63,051 bases of DNA from NCBI RefSeq assembly GCF_006265175.1, contig NZ_VDCQ01000063.1:1-63051 (forward strand), in the 5' to 3' direction. This document shows, piece after piece, positions 46,028-55,261 of this stretch. The first letter of the stretch is position 1; every line of letters begins with the position of its first letter. Source of the stretch: Paenibacillus hemerocallicola (GTDB lineage Bacteria; Bacillota; Bacilli; Paenibacillales; NBRC-103111). The translations under genes and the position numbers were made by a program. The notes under the pieces are model-generated. The model had not been told where the DNA came from. It ran no database searches and saw only the letters and a list, made by a program, of their open reading frames with translations.

Positions 46028-46050
46028 CCGCGTAAATCGCGGCTTTTTTT
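46028..46050 (+). terminator. Rho-independent terminator
   Basis: CCGCG/CGCGG around TAAAT with a run of eight T residues, 35 bases after the glycosyltransferase's restored stop. Confidence 0.75.
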
Positions 46051-46210
46051 TATTTAACGGCAGTTCGCGCCGGCTGTCGAAGTTTGGGGTTCTAAGAGCG
46101 GTTTTTACTCCGCGGTCGAAACCGTGTATCGTAGATCGTCCGACTATTCCGAGTGAAATACATTATAACAAAAGCGGATTCAGGTATTTCTCACAAGCAA
46201 AAATTATCGA

Positions 46211-46242
46211 TTGACAAGGTTAATCGTTATCATTACAATTAA
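46211..46242 (+). promoter_or_regulatory. Sigma-A-type promoter overlapped by a Zur-like box
   Basis: TTGACA (46211-46216), a 17-base spacer and TACAAT (46234-46239). A dyad at 46220-46242, TTAATCGTTAT-C-ATTACAATTAA, matches 16 of 20 defined bases of the Bacillus Zur consensus AAATCGTAAT-N-ATTACGATTT and covers the -10 box. It matches a Fur box less well. Zinc-dependent repression of the ABC operon is inferred. Confidence 0.7.
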
Positions 46243-46328
46243 CGATGATCATATTAGTATTTATTACGATTAAAGCTCATCTTTCCCTTCACATTCAAAC
46301 CAATAATACCAAACGATGGAGGTTTAAC

Positions 46329-47981
46329 ATGAAAGCCAAAGGAAAACCATTCACTAAAAACCGGACTTTCTTGTATGTAACAATGGTATTGTCAGTGCTT
46401 TTGCTGTTGGCAGGTTGTGAAACCGGTTCTTCGGTACAGAATAATCCGTCCGGATCTCTGAACCCGATAACGGTGAAAGAGGATTTGGTGCTTGCCGTGG
46501 GAAAAATGGACGGCGGGCAGTTTGATCCCAAGAAAGGCTGGGGAATGACACAAATTCGTCTGACCCATAGCTCGCTGTTGACTATCGACTCTGACCTTAA
46601 CTTTATCGGGGATCTTGCAAAATCCTATAAAATCAGCGAGGATGCCCTTGCTTGGACCTTTCCATTGCGCGACGATGCCAAGTTTTCCAACGGGGAGCAA
46701 GTTACTGCGGAGGATGTCAAGTTTACTTATGAAATGCTCAAGAAGGACGGGATCAAATTTGATTTGTCTTTTGTCAAGACGATAGAAGTCGGGGCCGGCA
46801 ACACAGTCGTTATCACGCTTAATGAGCCGCGTTCTACTTTTGTAAGCCAACTCACAGAGATCGGAATTGTCCCCAAAGCCCACTACAATGACAACTATTC
46901 CAAAAATCCTATTAGCTCTGGCCCGTATAAGGTGGTTCAGTACAATGATGGACAACAAATTATTATGGAATCCAATCCTTACTGGTACGGCAAAAAGCCC
47001 CAGTTCAAAAAGCTGACATTCCTTCTTCTCGCGGAGGATGCCTCCCTTGCAGCGGCAAAGGCCGGGCAAGCCGACATTGTCTATGTTCCACCGACATTCG
47101 CGAATCAAAAGGTGAATGGAATGACGTTGCGTACCTATGAGAGCATCGACTCCCGCGGAATCATGTTGCCCACACAGCCCGGCGGCGGCAAAGGCATGAC
47201 CAACGGTAAAGAAGTGAACAGCGGCAACGATGTAACCAGCGACCTTGCTATACGCAAAGCGCTCAATATCGGTCTAGACCGCCAGAAGCTGCTGGATGTG
47301 GCGTTGGACGGGCACGGGCAAAAAGCGTATTGTCTTTGCGATAATATGCCGTGGTTCAACGAGAAAACCGTTGTTAAAGACGGAGACATTCAGGCAGCAA
47401 ATAAAATCCTCGCTAGCGGCGGCTGGATAGATACGAACAAAGATGGAATTTTGGAAAAAAACGGCCGAAAAGCGGAGTTTGACATGTATTTCAGCTCAAG
47501 CGATCAGCTTCGTAGCGATCTTTCTTTGGCTGTGGCAGATCAGGCGATCAAATTCGGCATCAAGATCAATACGATTGGCGTTACTTGGGATGAAATCTAT
47601 CTCAAGGGCAAAACCGCGGCGGTGGCATGGGGCGGCGGCAGGCATCACCCCCACCAGTTGTACTCGATGAATTCCTCTCAGAGGATGAACAAAGGCATCG
47701 ACAATATGTCAAATTACCACAACCCCAAAGTGGATGAGTATTTGAATAAAGCGCTCACTGCGTCTTCACAGGAAGAAGCCAATACATATTGGAAGCTAGC
47801 TCAGTGGGACGGAGAAACCGGCTTCAGCGGTATTGGAGATGCTCCGATCGTTTGGCTGCTGCGTGTGGACCACTTGTATCTTGCTAATGAAAAACTGAAT
47901 CTCGGCAAACAGCCGGTTCACACGCACGGTCATGAGTGGGCATTGTTCGGCAATATAACAGAGTGGACATGGAGCAACTGA
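46329..47981 (+). CDS. Nickel/peptide-type ABC transporter solute-binding lipoprotein (SBP family 5)
   Basis: 550 residues; the ATG at 46329 is six bases after GGAGG, and the upstream in-frame codon at 46245 lies in the promoter region. The signal peptide ends in LLLLAGC. Family 5 features include TQIRLTHSSLLTIDSDLNFI and LAKSYKISEDALAWTFPLRD, then AKFSNGEQVTAEDVKFTYEM. Proteins of this class bind peptides, nickel chelates or metallophores such as staphylopine (CntA). The Zur-like box in front makes a zinc- or metallophore-related ligand likely. The metallophore synthesis genes cntKLM are not in the window. Confidence 0.88.
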   Translation: MKAKGKPFTKNRTFLYVTMVLSVLLLLAGCETGSSVQNNPSGSLNPITVKEDLVLAVGKMDGGQFDPKKGWGMTQIRLTHSSLLTIDSDLNFIGDLAKSYKISEDALAWTFPLRDDAKFSNGEQVTAEDVKFTYEMLKKDGIKFDLSFVKTIEVGAGNTVVITLNEPRSTFVSQLTEIGIVPKAHYNDNYSKNPISSGPYKVVQYNDGQQIIMESNPYWYGKKPQFKKLTFLLLAEDASLAAAKAGQADIVYVPPTFANQKVNGMTLRTYESIDSRGIMLPTQPGGGKGMTNGKEVNSGNDVTSDLAIRKALNIGLDRQKLLDVALDGHGQKAYCLCDNMPWFNEKTVVKDGDIQAANKILASGGWIDTNKDGILEKNGRKAEFDMYFSSSDQLRSDLSLAVADQAIKFGIKINTIGVTWDEIYLKGKTAAVAWGGGRHHPHQLYSMNSSQRMNKGIDNMSNYHNPKVDEYLNKALTASSQEEANTYWKLAQWDGETGFSGIGDAPIVWLLRVDHLYLANEKLNLGKQPVHTHGHEWALFGNITEWTWSN

Positions 47982-48014
47982 TTACCGGATATTTCTGGGG
48001 AAAAGGGGGTTTTT

Positions 48015-48041
48015 GGAGGCTCTCCGCTTCTGAAAGCCTCC
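48015..48041 (+). terminator. Intra-operon hairpin between the binding protein and the permease
   Basis: GGAGGCT/AGCCTCC around a 13-base loop with TTTTCT behind it, in the 86-base gap. Partial termination here would give more binding protein than membrane components. Confidence 0.65.
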
Positions 48042-48067
48042 TTTTCTGTGAGAGAAGGGGAGTTATC

Positions 48068-49036
48068 GTGACAAAAAGTATCGTTATTCGCCTGATTCGC
48101 GTTGTGACCTTGTTGATCGGGTTGTCCATCCTGACCTTTTCTCTGATCCATCTGTCTCCGATGGATCCGGTCAATGCTTATATAGGAGGGGACAGCTCGG
48201 CGTCGCCGGAGCAAATCGAGAAATTCAAACAATACTGGGGCGTGGACAAAAGCCCGGTGGAGCAATACTTTTCCTGGGCTGGGGCGCTGCTCCAAGGCAA
48301 CTTTGGAACCTCGATGCTTTATCGCAGCCCTGTCATCGATATTATCCAAAGTCGGTTTGCAACATCACTAGCACTAATGGGCATGGCATGGATTTTATCG
48401 GGAGTCTTCGGATATATGCTTGGCATGACCGCCGCCATGAATCGGGGTAAGGCTGTTGACAAAATCATTAAATGGTACAGCTACACATTGGTATCGACTC
48501 CGATCTTTTGGATGGGGCTCCTTCTTTTAATCGTCTTTGCCGTCTGGCTGAGATGGTTTCCCGTGGGCTTGGCGGTACCGGCCGGAGTACTGGAGAGCGA
48601 CGTGCAGCTTATCGACCGGGTTCGCCATTTTGTGTTGCCCGCCCTGACATTAAGCATTTTGGGGGTTGCCAATGTGGCGATGCACACCCGCGAGAAGATG
48701 ATCGATATCCTAAACGCGGAGTATATCGTTTTTGCAAAGGCAAGGGGAGAGAGCAAGTGGCAGATCTATAAAAATCATGGCTTGCGGAACTCTATCATTC
48801 CCGCAATTTCTTTGCAGTTTGCCTACTTCGGCGAGCTTTTCGGCGGCTCGATGCTGGCGGAGCAAGTATTCGCCTACCCGGGGCTGGGAAGCACCTTGAC
48901 CACTGCCGGGTTAAAGGGAGACCTACCCTTAATGGTGGGTATTATTCTGATCAGTTCCTTGTTTGTATTTGCAGGAAATCTGATTGCCGATATTTTGAGC
49001 AAGGTTGTAGACCCGCGTATGAAGGGGGATGGCTAA
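48068..49036 (+). CDS. ABC transporter permease (OppB/NikB type)
   Basis: 322 residues from the GTG at 48068 behind GGGGAG; the longer frame to 47936 would overlap the binding-protein gene and the hairpin. The TIVIRLIRV-like first helix and LSILTFSLIHLSPMDPVNAY are typical of the OppB type. The coupling loop EYIVFAKARGESKWQIYKNH is the EAA motif that contacts the ATPases. Six membrane segments are visible. Confidence 0.88.
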   Translation: MTKSIVIRLIRVVTLLIGLSILTFSLIHLSPMDPVNAYIGGDSSASPEQIEKFKQYWGVDKSPVEQYFSWAGALLQGNFGTSMLYRSPVIDIIQSRFATSLALMGMAWILSGVFGYMLGMTAAMNRGKAVDKIIKWYSYTLVSTPIFWMGLLLLIVFAVWLRWFPVGLAVPAGVLESDVQLIDRVRHFVLPALTLSILGVANVAMHTREKMIDILNAEYIVFAKARGESKWQIYKNHGLRNSIIPAISLQFAYFGELFGGSMLAEQVFAYPGLGSTLTTAGLKGDLPLMVGIILISSLFVFAGNLIADILSKVVDPRMKGDG

Positions 49037-49871
49037 GTTGCTGAGTGTACAAGAAGGGCTGAATGTACGAAAAAAAATGATTTTGTCGCTTGCTTTTTCT
49101 TCCGGTTTCCTGTTGGCCATTCTGATTTTCAGCTTTTGGCTTAGCAGCGACAACCTTCGTCTGAGTAGCGCGAAAAACCTTGCCCCCGATCTTGACCATA
49201 TATTCGGCACGGATTGGCTCGGGCGGGATATGTTCACACGGACGATCAAGGGATTGCGTCTATCACTGACATTAGGAGCGTTTACCTCTTTGCTCAGCGT
49301 TCTCATCGCAACCGCGATGGGAATTTGCGCGGCGACCTTTGGCAAAGCGGTGGATGCCGCTATTTCCTGGCTTATCGATTTGTTTATCGGAATGCCTCAT
49401 CTAGTATTCATGGTTTTGATTTGTTTTATTGCAGGTGGCGGTGTATACGGCATCGTACTCGGCATTTCGCTGACTCACTGGACTGCATTGGCAAGGTTGG
49501 TTCGTTCCGAGGTGCTCCAAATCAAAAATGCCGAATACATTCAAATCTCCAAAAGCTATGGGAAATCCGCATGGTATATCGCCAGAAAGCACATACTGCC
49601 GACTATTTTTCCTCAAATTATGATCGGTTTTCTGTTGATGTTTCCTCATGTGATTTTGCATGAAGCGGCGCTGACCTTCTTGGGATTCGGACTTTCCCCC
49701 CAGACCCCGGCGGTCGGTATTATATTATCCGAAGCGATGAATCATATTTCTACCGGAAAATGGTGGCTGGTGGTTTTTCCGGGAGCGCTGTTGGTAATAG
49801 TCGTTAAAAGCTTTGACAGTATTGGAGAGAAGCTTCGCATTTTGATGGAGCCTGCCAGCTCCAATGAATAG
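49029..49871 (+). CDS. ABC transporter permease (OppC/NikC type)
   Basis: 280 residues; overlaps the previous gene by eight bases. After one N-terminal membrane helix comes FGTDWLGRDMFTRTIKGLRL, the OppC-type signature. The EAA loop is EYIQISKSYGKSAWYIARKH, and HEAALTFLGFGLSPQTPAVG marks the last helices. It pairs with the preceding permease. Confidence 0.9.
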   Translation: MAKLLSVQEGLNVRKKMILSLAFSSGFLLAILIFSFWLSSDNLRLSSAKNLAPDLDHIFGTDWLGRDMFTRTIKGLRLSLTLGAFTSLLSVLIATAMGICAATFGKAVDAAISWLIDLFIGMPHLVFMVLICFIAGGGVYGIVLGISLTHWTALARLVRSEVLQIKNAEYIQISKSYGKSAWYIARKHILPTIFPQIMIGFLLMFPHVILHEAALTFLGFGLSPQTPAVGIILSEAMNHISTGKWWLVVFPGALLVIVVKSFDSIGEKLRILMEPASSNE

Positions 49872-49880
49872 AGGGATAGG

Positions 49881-50711
49881 ATGATGAGTACCGCACAGAA
49901 AAAAAGATTATTGCAGGTGGAAAATCTGTCGATCGGCTTCTCTCAATATGTGAAGGGAACACAGAAACGTGTGATCCGTCCCATCGCCGATATGCATGTG
50001 GATATTGACGAAGGGGAGATTGTGGCAGTGGCGGGAGCCAGTGGTTCGGGTAAAAGCCTGTTGGCACACGCTGTGCTGGGGATACTGCCCGGCAATGCCA
50101 TCTGCAGCGGAAGCATTGTTTATAGAGGAGAAGAACTGACAGAAAAGAGAAAGGAACAGCTTAGGGGACGAGAGATTTCCTTCATCCCACAGTCCGTTAA
50201 TTATCTGGACCCTCTCATGCGTGTGGGGCGGCAGGTACAGATTGGACTGGATAAGAAAACCGCACAGGAAAAGCAGCAAAAACTATTTGCCCAATATGAC
50301 CTGAAAAAGAGCGATGGACGGTTGTTCCCGTTTGAACTGTCGGGTGGGATGCTTCGCAGGGTGTTGTTTGCCACCAGCGTCCGAGAGGGTGTCAAGCTGG
50401 TCATTGCGGACGAGCCAACTCCGGGAATTCATCCCCAGGCGCTTTTCGAAATTTTAAGGCAACTAAAGCAATTTGCAAAAGAGGGCGCAGGGGTCATGCT
50501 GATTACCCACGATATTATGTCGGCGTTGGAAATCGCTGACCGCGTGGCTGTTATCAAGGACGGAACCACGGTGGAGATCTCCGAAGCGGCGGCTTTTGAA
50601 GGCAAGGGCGAACGCCTGAAAACCGAATACGCGCAAAGGTTGTGGAGAGCCTTACCGCAAAATGAGTTCGATATGGAATTTAGGGAGGATGTGGAGAAGC
50701 AATGGCTCTGA
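49881..50711 (+). CDS. ABC transporter ATPase, first subunit (OppD/NikD type)
   Basis: 276 residues. Walker A is GASGSGKSLLAHAVLG, the Q-loop is FIPQSVNYLDPL, the signature reads LSGGMLRRVLFA, and Walker B is VIADEPTPGI, with the switch His in LITHDIM. The C-terminus lacks the Fe-S or Cys-rich tail that some OppD members have. It overlaps the next ATPase gene. Confidence 0.9.
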   Translation: MMSTAQKKRLLQVENLSIGFSQYVKGTQKRVIRPIADMHVDIDEGEIVAVAGASGSGKSLLAHAVLGILPGNAICSGSIVYRGEELTEKRKEQLRGREISFIPQSVNYLDPLMRVGRQVQIGLDKKTAQEKQQKLFAQYDLKKSDGRLFPFELSGGMLRRVLFATSVREGVKLVIADEPTPGIHPQALFEILRQLKQFAKEGAGVMLITHDIMSALEIADRVAVIKDGTTVEISEAAAFEGKGERLKTEYAQRLWRALPQNEFDMEFREDVEKQWL

Positions 50712-51304
50712 TTGGAGAGAATCTGGGTCACTTTTATCAAAAAGAACGCTGGATTATTAAGGATATCAACCTATCTGTCGCTCCGGGCGAGGTGGTTGGT
50801 TTATCCGGCTACAGCGGATGCGGAAAAACTACGCTGGCCAGAATATTGGCCGGCTATATCTCCCCCCGGACAGGCCGTGTAACGTCCGATCATAAGGCGA
50901 TGGAGGCGCGGGCTTTTCGGCCGGTACAATTGATTTACCAGCACCCGGAAAAGGCGATTAACCCCAAGTGGCGTATGCGGGATGTTTTGACCGAATCCTA
51001 CACGCCATCGCAAGACATTCTGGATGCTTTCGAAATACGGGAGGAATGGATGAACCGCTGGCCCGTCGAGCTTTCCGGCGGTGAGAAGCAACGCTTCTGC
51101 ATTGTCCGCGCATTGAATCCCGCTACAAAATATATTATTGCGGACGAGATGACCACCATGCTGGATGCGATTACCCAGGCAAAAATCTGGAGTGCGTTTC
51201 TCCGCATATGCAAAAACAGAGACATGGGTGTCATTGTGGTCAGCCATGAGACGAGCCTTTTGAATCGGTTGTGCGATACGATCTATAAGGTAGGCAAGCA
51301 TTAG
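50702..51304 (+). CDS. ABC transporter ATPase, second subunit (OppF/NikE type)
   Basis: 200 residues. Walker A is GYSGCGKTTLARILAG, the Q-loop LIYQHPEKAINP, the signature LSGGEKQRFCIVRA, Walker B IIADEMTTMLD and the switch His in VVSHETSLLNRL. It is shorter than typical OppF (about 310 residues) because it lacks the C-terminal oligopeptide/regulatory extension, as in the Nik/Cnt-type members. It ends the five-gene operon, with a terminator at 51391. Confidence 0.88.
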   Translation: MALIGENLGHFYQKERWIIKDINLSVAPGEVVGLSGYSGCGKTTLARILAGYISPRTGRVTSDHKAMEARAFRPVQLIYQHPEKAINPKWRMRDVLTESYTPSQDILDAFEIREEWMNRWPVELSGGEKQRFCIVRALNPATKYIIADEMTTMLDAITQAKIWSAFLRICKNRDMGVIVVSHETSLLNRLCDTIYKVGKH

Positions 51305-51390
51305 ACGCAAGGAACTATTCGTGGAAGCATTCGTCCCAATGCATGCTTTGCGGTTGTTCGGCGCATGCGACCGAGTGATTTCTTTAAGGA

Positions 51391-51432
51391 AAAACGGAAA
51401 AGCCCCGTTATCGGAACCGGGCTTCCGTTTTT
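51391..51432 (+). terminator. Rho-independent terminator of the ABC operon
   Basis: AAAACGGAA...TTCCGTTTT with inner AGCCC/GGGCT pairing and a T-rich tail, 86 bases after the last gene. Confidence 0.85.
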
Positions 51433-51589
51433 ATTTATGTTGGGCGGGCCAAAGTGCAAGATTGGCGACTTGTTCTTCCTGCAAAGAGCTTTTGAACGCG
51501 GGCAACGTCCCTTTACCGTTCAAGATGAGCATATAAAGCTGTTCGGAAGTCAGTATTACTTAACCAACATTCACATTTTATTAACATCT

Positions 51590-51607
51590 ATGACTCCGAT
51601 GAGTCAT
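51590..51607. promoter_or_regulatory. Palindrome upstream of the DUF4198 gene
   Basis: ATGACTC/GAGTCAT, perfect 7-base arms around CGAT, 68 bases before the start. A candidate operator; the regulator is not known. Confidence 0.5.
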
Positions 51608-51674
51608 TCTAAGACGAAAGCAACCAAGCTATGATTCAGAAGGAGAAACGTATTCGCCAAGGAGGAGTATCAGT

Positions 51675-52742
51675 ATGAATTGGAAAAAAACGATGGCTTC
51701 AACCGCTTTGTCCGCCGCCCTGTTCATGTCCGTTTCGGTCTCGGCGTTCGCCCACGACGGCTGGTCGCAGACGAAATCGCCGATTATCGCTCCGGGGGAA
51801 GTGTCTTATGTGGAGCTTTTGCTCGGCAACCATTCCAACGGGCATAAGAGCTACCGGATAGCCGGGCAATGGAGTCCGGATTCAAGCAAAGTGTTCGTTA
51901 CCCCGCCATCCGGCAAAAAGGCCGATATTACGAGCACCCGTTTCTACACCGGCGAGGCGGCTACGGAAACCGAGCCTGCGGTGAACAACGGCTTCGAAGC
52001 TTCCTTCTCGGCATCGGCGCCGGGCGCCTACATCATAACGGTCGAAGGCGACAGCATGTTCAAGAGTGCCGCATCGGCGAGCCGGACGTTGCGCAGCGCC
52101 AAATCGTTCGTGGCCGTCAGCGATATCCCGACCGTGGAGCGGGTACAAGCCTTGCAAGGGTTCTCCCGACCTGTCAATACCGATCGGGCGGAGATAGTCC
52201 CGTTGTTTAATCCGGCAGCCGTCACTCCGAAGGAGCAAGTATCGGTGCAGCTTCTGTTGAAAGGTACACCGCTCGCCGATACGGACGTTTCGTTGATCCG
52301 CAAAAGCAACTCTGAGTCGCAAGTGTTCAAAACGGATGCTTTCGGAGTCATTACATTCGAAACCGGCGCCGCCGACTACTATTTGCTGCGAGCCAAACCG
52401 AGCTCGGCCGAGAAAAAGGAAGGCGAGTATGACACCGTCAACTATGAAGCGACAATGACTTTTTCGGTGCAGAACGGAACGGCGCGCCTGCCGGGAATAA
52501 ATACGAATCCGGTACCTTTCTTGTACGTTAACGGCAAGCCGGTCACGGACCAAGAGGCCGTCATTGAGGAAGGGTCCGCCCGTGTCAACGCCGATTTTAT
52601 TCGCGCATATCTGGATGCGGGGTATGCCGGAAACGGAACGGTAACTTTACGCTCAGCAGCCGAAGCAGCAGGCGCAACGATTGAATTTTTGCCTGCCGCA
52701 GGCGGCCTGCGAGCTGCGATTCTTCTATATACCAAAGATTAA
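51675..52742 (+). CDS. Secreted DUF4198-type protein, probable metal-related
   Basis: 355 residues. The signal peptide ends AFAHDGW, so the mature protein may begin with His, as is usual in DUF4198 proteins, which occur with nickel, cobalt or other metal importers. The body is beta-rich: VELLLGNHSNGHKSYRIAGQ, then ASFSASAPGAYIITVEGDSM and VSVQLLLKGTPLADTDVSLI, FGVITFETGAADYYLLRAKP. The last 80 residues (FLYVNGKPVTDQEAVIEEGS to RAAILLYTKD) resemble a copper-amine-oxidase N-domain. A periplasm-side metal-handling role beside the Zur-linked ABC operon is inferred. Confidence 0.72.
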   Translation: MNWKKTMASTALSAALFMSVSVSAFAHDGWSQTKSPIIAPGEVSYVELLLGNHSNGHKSYRIAGQWSPDSSKVFVTPPSGKKADITSTRFYTGEAATETEPAVNNGFEASFSASAPGAYIITVEGDSMFKSAASASRTLRSAKSFVAVSDIPTVERVQALQGFSRPVNTDRAEIVPLFNPAAVTPKEQVSVQLLLKGTPLADTDVSLIRKSNSESQVFKTDAFGVITFETGAADYYLLRAKPSSAEKKEGEYDTVNYEATMTFSVQNGTARLPGINTNPVPFLYVNGKPVTDQEAVIEEGSARVNADFIRAYLDAGYAGNGTVTLRSAAEAAGATIEFLPAAGGLRAAILLYTKD

Positions 52743-52755
52743 CCGCTTTGGTTCG

Positions 52756-52782
52756 GAGCCGTCGGAACGATTCCGGCGGCTC
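52756..52782 (+). terminator. Rho-independent terminator
   Basis: GAGCCGTCGGAA/TTCCGGCGGCTC (one G-T pair) with a 3-base loop and TTCTT after it, 13 bases behind the DUF4198 stop. Confidence 0.8.
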
Positions 52783-52804
52783 TTCTTAACGATAAAGAAA
52801 GTTA

Positions 52805-52922
52805 ACTTTGCAAAGTACTAATGCGAAATGAGACTTTCTTACCAAGGAAAAACAACCGCCGAATCGCGGTCGCTCATCCATGAAATACATCGATAGACGT
52901 TTTCTTATCTTGCGGTCTATCG
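52805..52922. promoter_or_regulatory. Palindrome and leader hairpin upstream of the CopC-CopD gene
   Basis: ACTTTGCAAAGT (52805-52816) is a perfect 12-base palindrome and could be an operator. CGATAGAC/GTCTATCG (52891-52898, 52915-52922) forms a hairpin just before the ribosome binding site. No -10/-35 pair is convincing. Confidence 0.4.
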
Positions 52923-52938
52923 AGAGAGGAGACCCGGG

Positions 52939-55146
52939 TTGAATGCATGCAAACCTAGTTGGATATCGCTACTACGCTGTACCCTAGTCGTATTGCTGAT
53001 CGTGTGCGGCATGGCTTCTCCGGCGAACGCGCATGCCAATTTGGAGCGATCGACTCCGCTGCAGGATGCGGAATTGAAGGAGTCCCCCGGGGAGATTCGT
53101 ATTCAATTTACGGAGAACATCGATCCGAAGCTCAGTACGATCGCACTCGAGAACGAAAAGGGAGCCAAGGTGGCTGGCGAGCTTCGTTCGGAGAAAGGCA
53201 ATGTGCTTATTTACAAAATCGGAAAGCTGGATAACGGAATTTACAAGGTCAAATGGCAAGTGCTGTCTGTAGATACGCATGCAACGGAAGGCTCGTATCG
53301 ATTCTCGATCAATACCCCTATGGAAAAATCGCGTTCGAGCGAAACGATTTCTCTCGATGGCGATCCCCGGACACCAGGTAAGGCGGACACTGGAACGACC
53401 GATTCTCAGATACCGGCTGCAACTGCAATACCGTCGTCTGCACAGAGACAGCAAACGGATGATCATTCCTCGCAGGAAGCTCATGAGCCGGGTACGGCCT
53501 CGGAGGCTGAACCGCATGCGGAAGGAGGAGCTCCGCTAACGAAGCCTGTCGCGACAGCACCGACGACTTCCAGTGCTGCGCCATCCGTTTCAAGGGCCGA
53601 GTCAGCAGCAGAGGTGGCTGAAACTGCCGAAGCCATACAGCCGTCCGCTTCCGAATCAGTACGGGAGTCGCCCGCCGATTCGAACGGGAGAACGGCTTTG
53701 GTCGAACCTATGCCGGTAAAGCAGCCTTCTACTGACTCGCCGATAATCAAATCATCGCCGGTCGTTGGAACAACGGATTCCACTGTAGAGTCGCATGACC
53801 ACGGACATGACCATGGCGGCGGATCGCACGAGCCGATCGATTGGCGATCCTTTGTCGGGCATGCGCTGCGGATCGCCGATGTGCTGGCGGTTGTCGCGCT
53901 GACAGGCTTCCTCTTTTTCCGTGATGCCGTATGGGGGCGGAATCGGGGGACTGCTCCTCCGCCATTCTCCGAGCGAAACGAAAAGAAGCTGGCACTGCTC
54001 GCTGCACTCATCCTTCTTGCGGCAGGGATTGCTCAAGTGTGGCTGCTGGCGGAACGGTTAAGCGAGTCCGGCATGTACCCGCTCGGAGAACGGGCGAGGA
54101 TGATCGTCGCGTCCACGCTGTTCGGCGCGTCGGCATGGCTTCGTCCGGTGGCCGCCTTGCTCATTTTCATGCTGGCCTTCGCTCCCGAACGGGATCGGAG
54201 GTGGGCCGGTTGGCTGAAAGCGATCGCGGCATGCGGGCTGATCGTGACATTCCCCTTGACCGGGCATGCCTTCGCCGGCGAATCGGGCAAGTGGACGGCC
54301 GTATTTTCGCACACGTTGCATATGCTGGCTTCCGCTCTTTGGTTTGGCGGGCTGACAGGCTTGTTTGCGGCTACGTTTGCCGCGTGGGAACGGGCGGCGA
54401 TATGGATGGAGCTGGATGCGCTAATTACCCGTTTTTCCGCGTTCGCGCTGCCGTTGATCGGAATAGTAACTGCAAGCGGGGTGTGGCTGACCGTCATTCG
54501 CCTTGAAGGATGGACGGATTTGACGAACAGCGGATACGGCCGACTGGTGCTGGTCAAGAGCGGGCTTCTGTTCGTTGTTCTGGTCATAGCCGTGTTTCAT
54601 CGGCTTCGCTTCATGCCTCGTATTCGTTCGGCCATCTCGGGCAGTTCAGCTGTCGAACGGACCAAGGCGCTGCGCGGCTTCGTATTAGGCGTTCGCGCCG
54701 AGATCGTGCTGGCGGCGGCGCTTTTCGTTCTGGCCGGCATGCTTACCACCACCGCTCCCCCGGCAGATGGAGTCGGAGCGGATCCCGTGTACTGGCATGA
54801 AATGGGGGAAAAAGCCCACATGTCTTTACGGATTTCATCGGAAGGAAACGATCGGCAATCCGTGCGATTGGATGTATGGCTACCGTCCGGCGTAGGGGCT
54901 CCGGCCGGAACCGAGCTGCGGCTTCAAACTGAAGCCGACGAGCAACCGGCTATCTCCCTGCAAGTTCCGTTGTCCTTCGTCGTGGGCGGTCCCGATCCAT
55001 ACGGCTACGAAGGATTTCACAAGTACACCTATGAGGCCGCAGGAAATTTCATGAAAGCCGGTGTAGAGCGGTGGGACATTAAGGTCCATTTTACAGACAG
55101 CTTGAATCAGACCTTTACCTATAGCAAAAATGTAGCGCTGCGATAA
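52939..55146 (+). CDS. CopC-CopD fusion protein (copper homeostasis) with His-rich linker
   Basis: 735 residues from a TTG eight bases after GGAG. After a signal peptide ending ANAH the CopC domain (about residues 33-125) begins with HANLERSTPLQDAELKESPG and has the copper-site end WQVLSVDTHATEGSYRFSI. A low-complexity linker of about 160 residues rich in Ala, Ser, Thr, Glu and Pro follows and ends in a His-rich stretch (HDHGHDHGGGSHEPIDW, from about residue 286). The CopD domain with eight or so membrane segments (FVGHALRIADVLAVVALTGF onwards) and a soluble C-terminal domain complete the protein. CopC/CopD proteins bind copper outside and take it up or handle it. The linker length and His cluster are unusual. 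Confidence 0.87.
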   Translation: MNACKPSWISLLRCTLVVLLIVCGMASPANAHANLERSTPLQDAELKESPGEIRIQFTENIDPKLSTIALENEKGAKVAGELRSEKGNVLIYKIGKLDNGIYKVKWQVLSVDTHATEGSYRFSINTPMEKSRSSETISLDGDPRTPGKADTGTTDSQIPAATAIPSSAQRQQTDDHSSQEAHEPGTASEAEPHAEGGAPLTKPVATAPTTSSAAPSVSRAESAAEVAETAEAIQPSASESVRESPADSNGRTALVEPMPVKQPSTDSPIIKSSPVVGTTDSTVESHDHGHDHGGGSHEPIDWRSFVGHALRIADVLAVVALTGFLFFRDAVWGRNRGTAPPPFSERNEKKLALLAALILLAAGIAQVWLLAERLSESGMYPLGERARMIVASTLFGASAWLRPVAALLIFMLAFAPERDRRWAGWLKAIAACGLIVTFPLTGHAFAGESGKWTAVFSHTLHMLASALWFGGLTGLFAATFAAWERAAIWMELDALITRFSAFALPLIGIVTASGVWLTVIRLEGWTDLTNSGYGRLVLVKSGLLFVVLVIAVFHRLRFMPRIRSAISGSSAVERTKALRGFVLGVRAEIVLAAALFVLAGMLTTTAPPADGVGADPVYWHEMGEKAHMSLRISSEGNDRQSVRLDVWLPSGVGAPAGTELRLQTEADEQPAISLQVPLSFVVGGPDPYGYEGFHKYTYEAAGNFMKAGVERWDIKVHFTDSLNQTFTYSKNVALR

Positions 55147-55261
55147 TAAACCGAAGAATGGGAATCGAGGTGATCGAGCTCTTGAAATACACGATTTCGA
55201 TCGGGTTGAAATATGGCGGTGCTTGTCTAATATTTAATCTTTATAACGGGGGACCTGCATA

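Noticed and set aside
46220-46242. Reading the dyad before the ABC operon as a Fur box
   Set aside because: It fits about 9 of 14 defined positions of the 7-1-7 Fur pattern but 16 of 20 of the Zur consensus.
46329-51304. Naming the ABC operon cntABCDF or nikABCDE
   Set aside because: Gene order and families fit both; nothing in the window fixes the ligand, and no metallophore genes are present.
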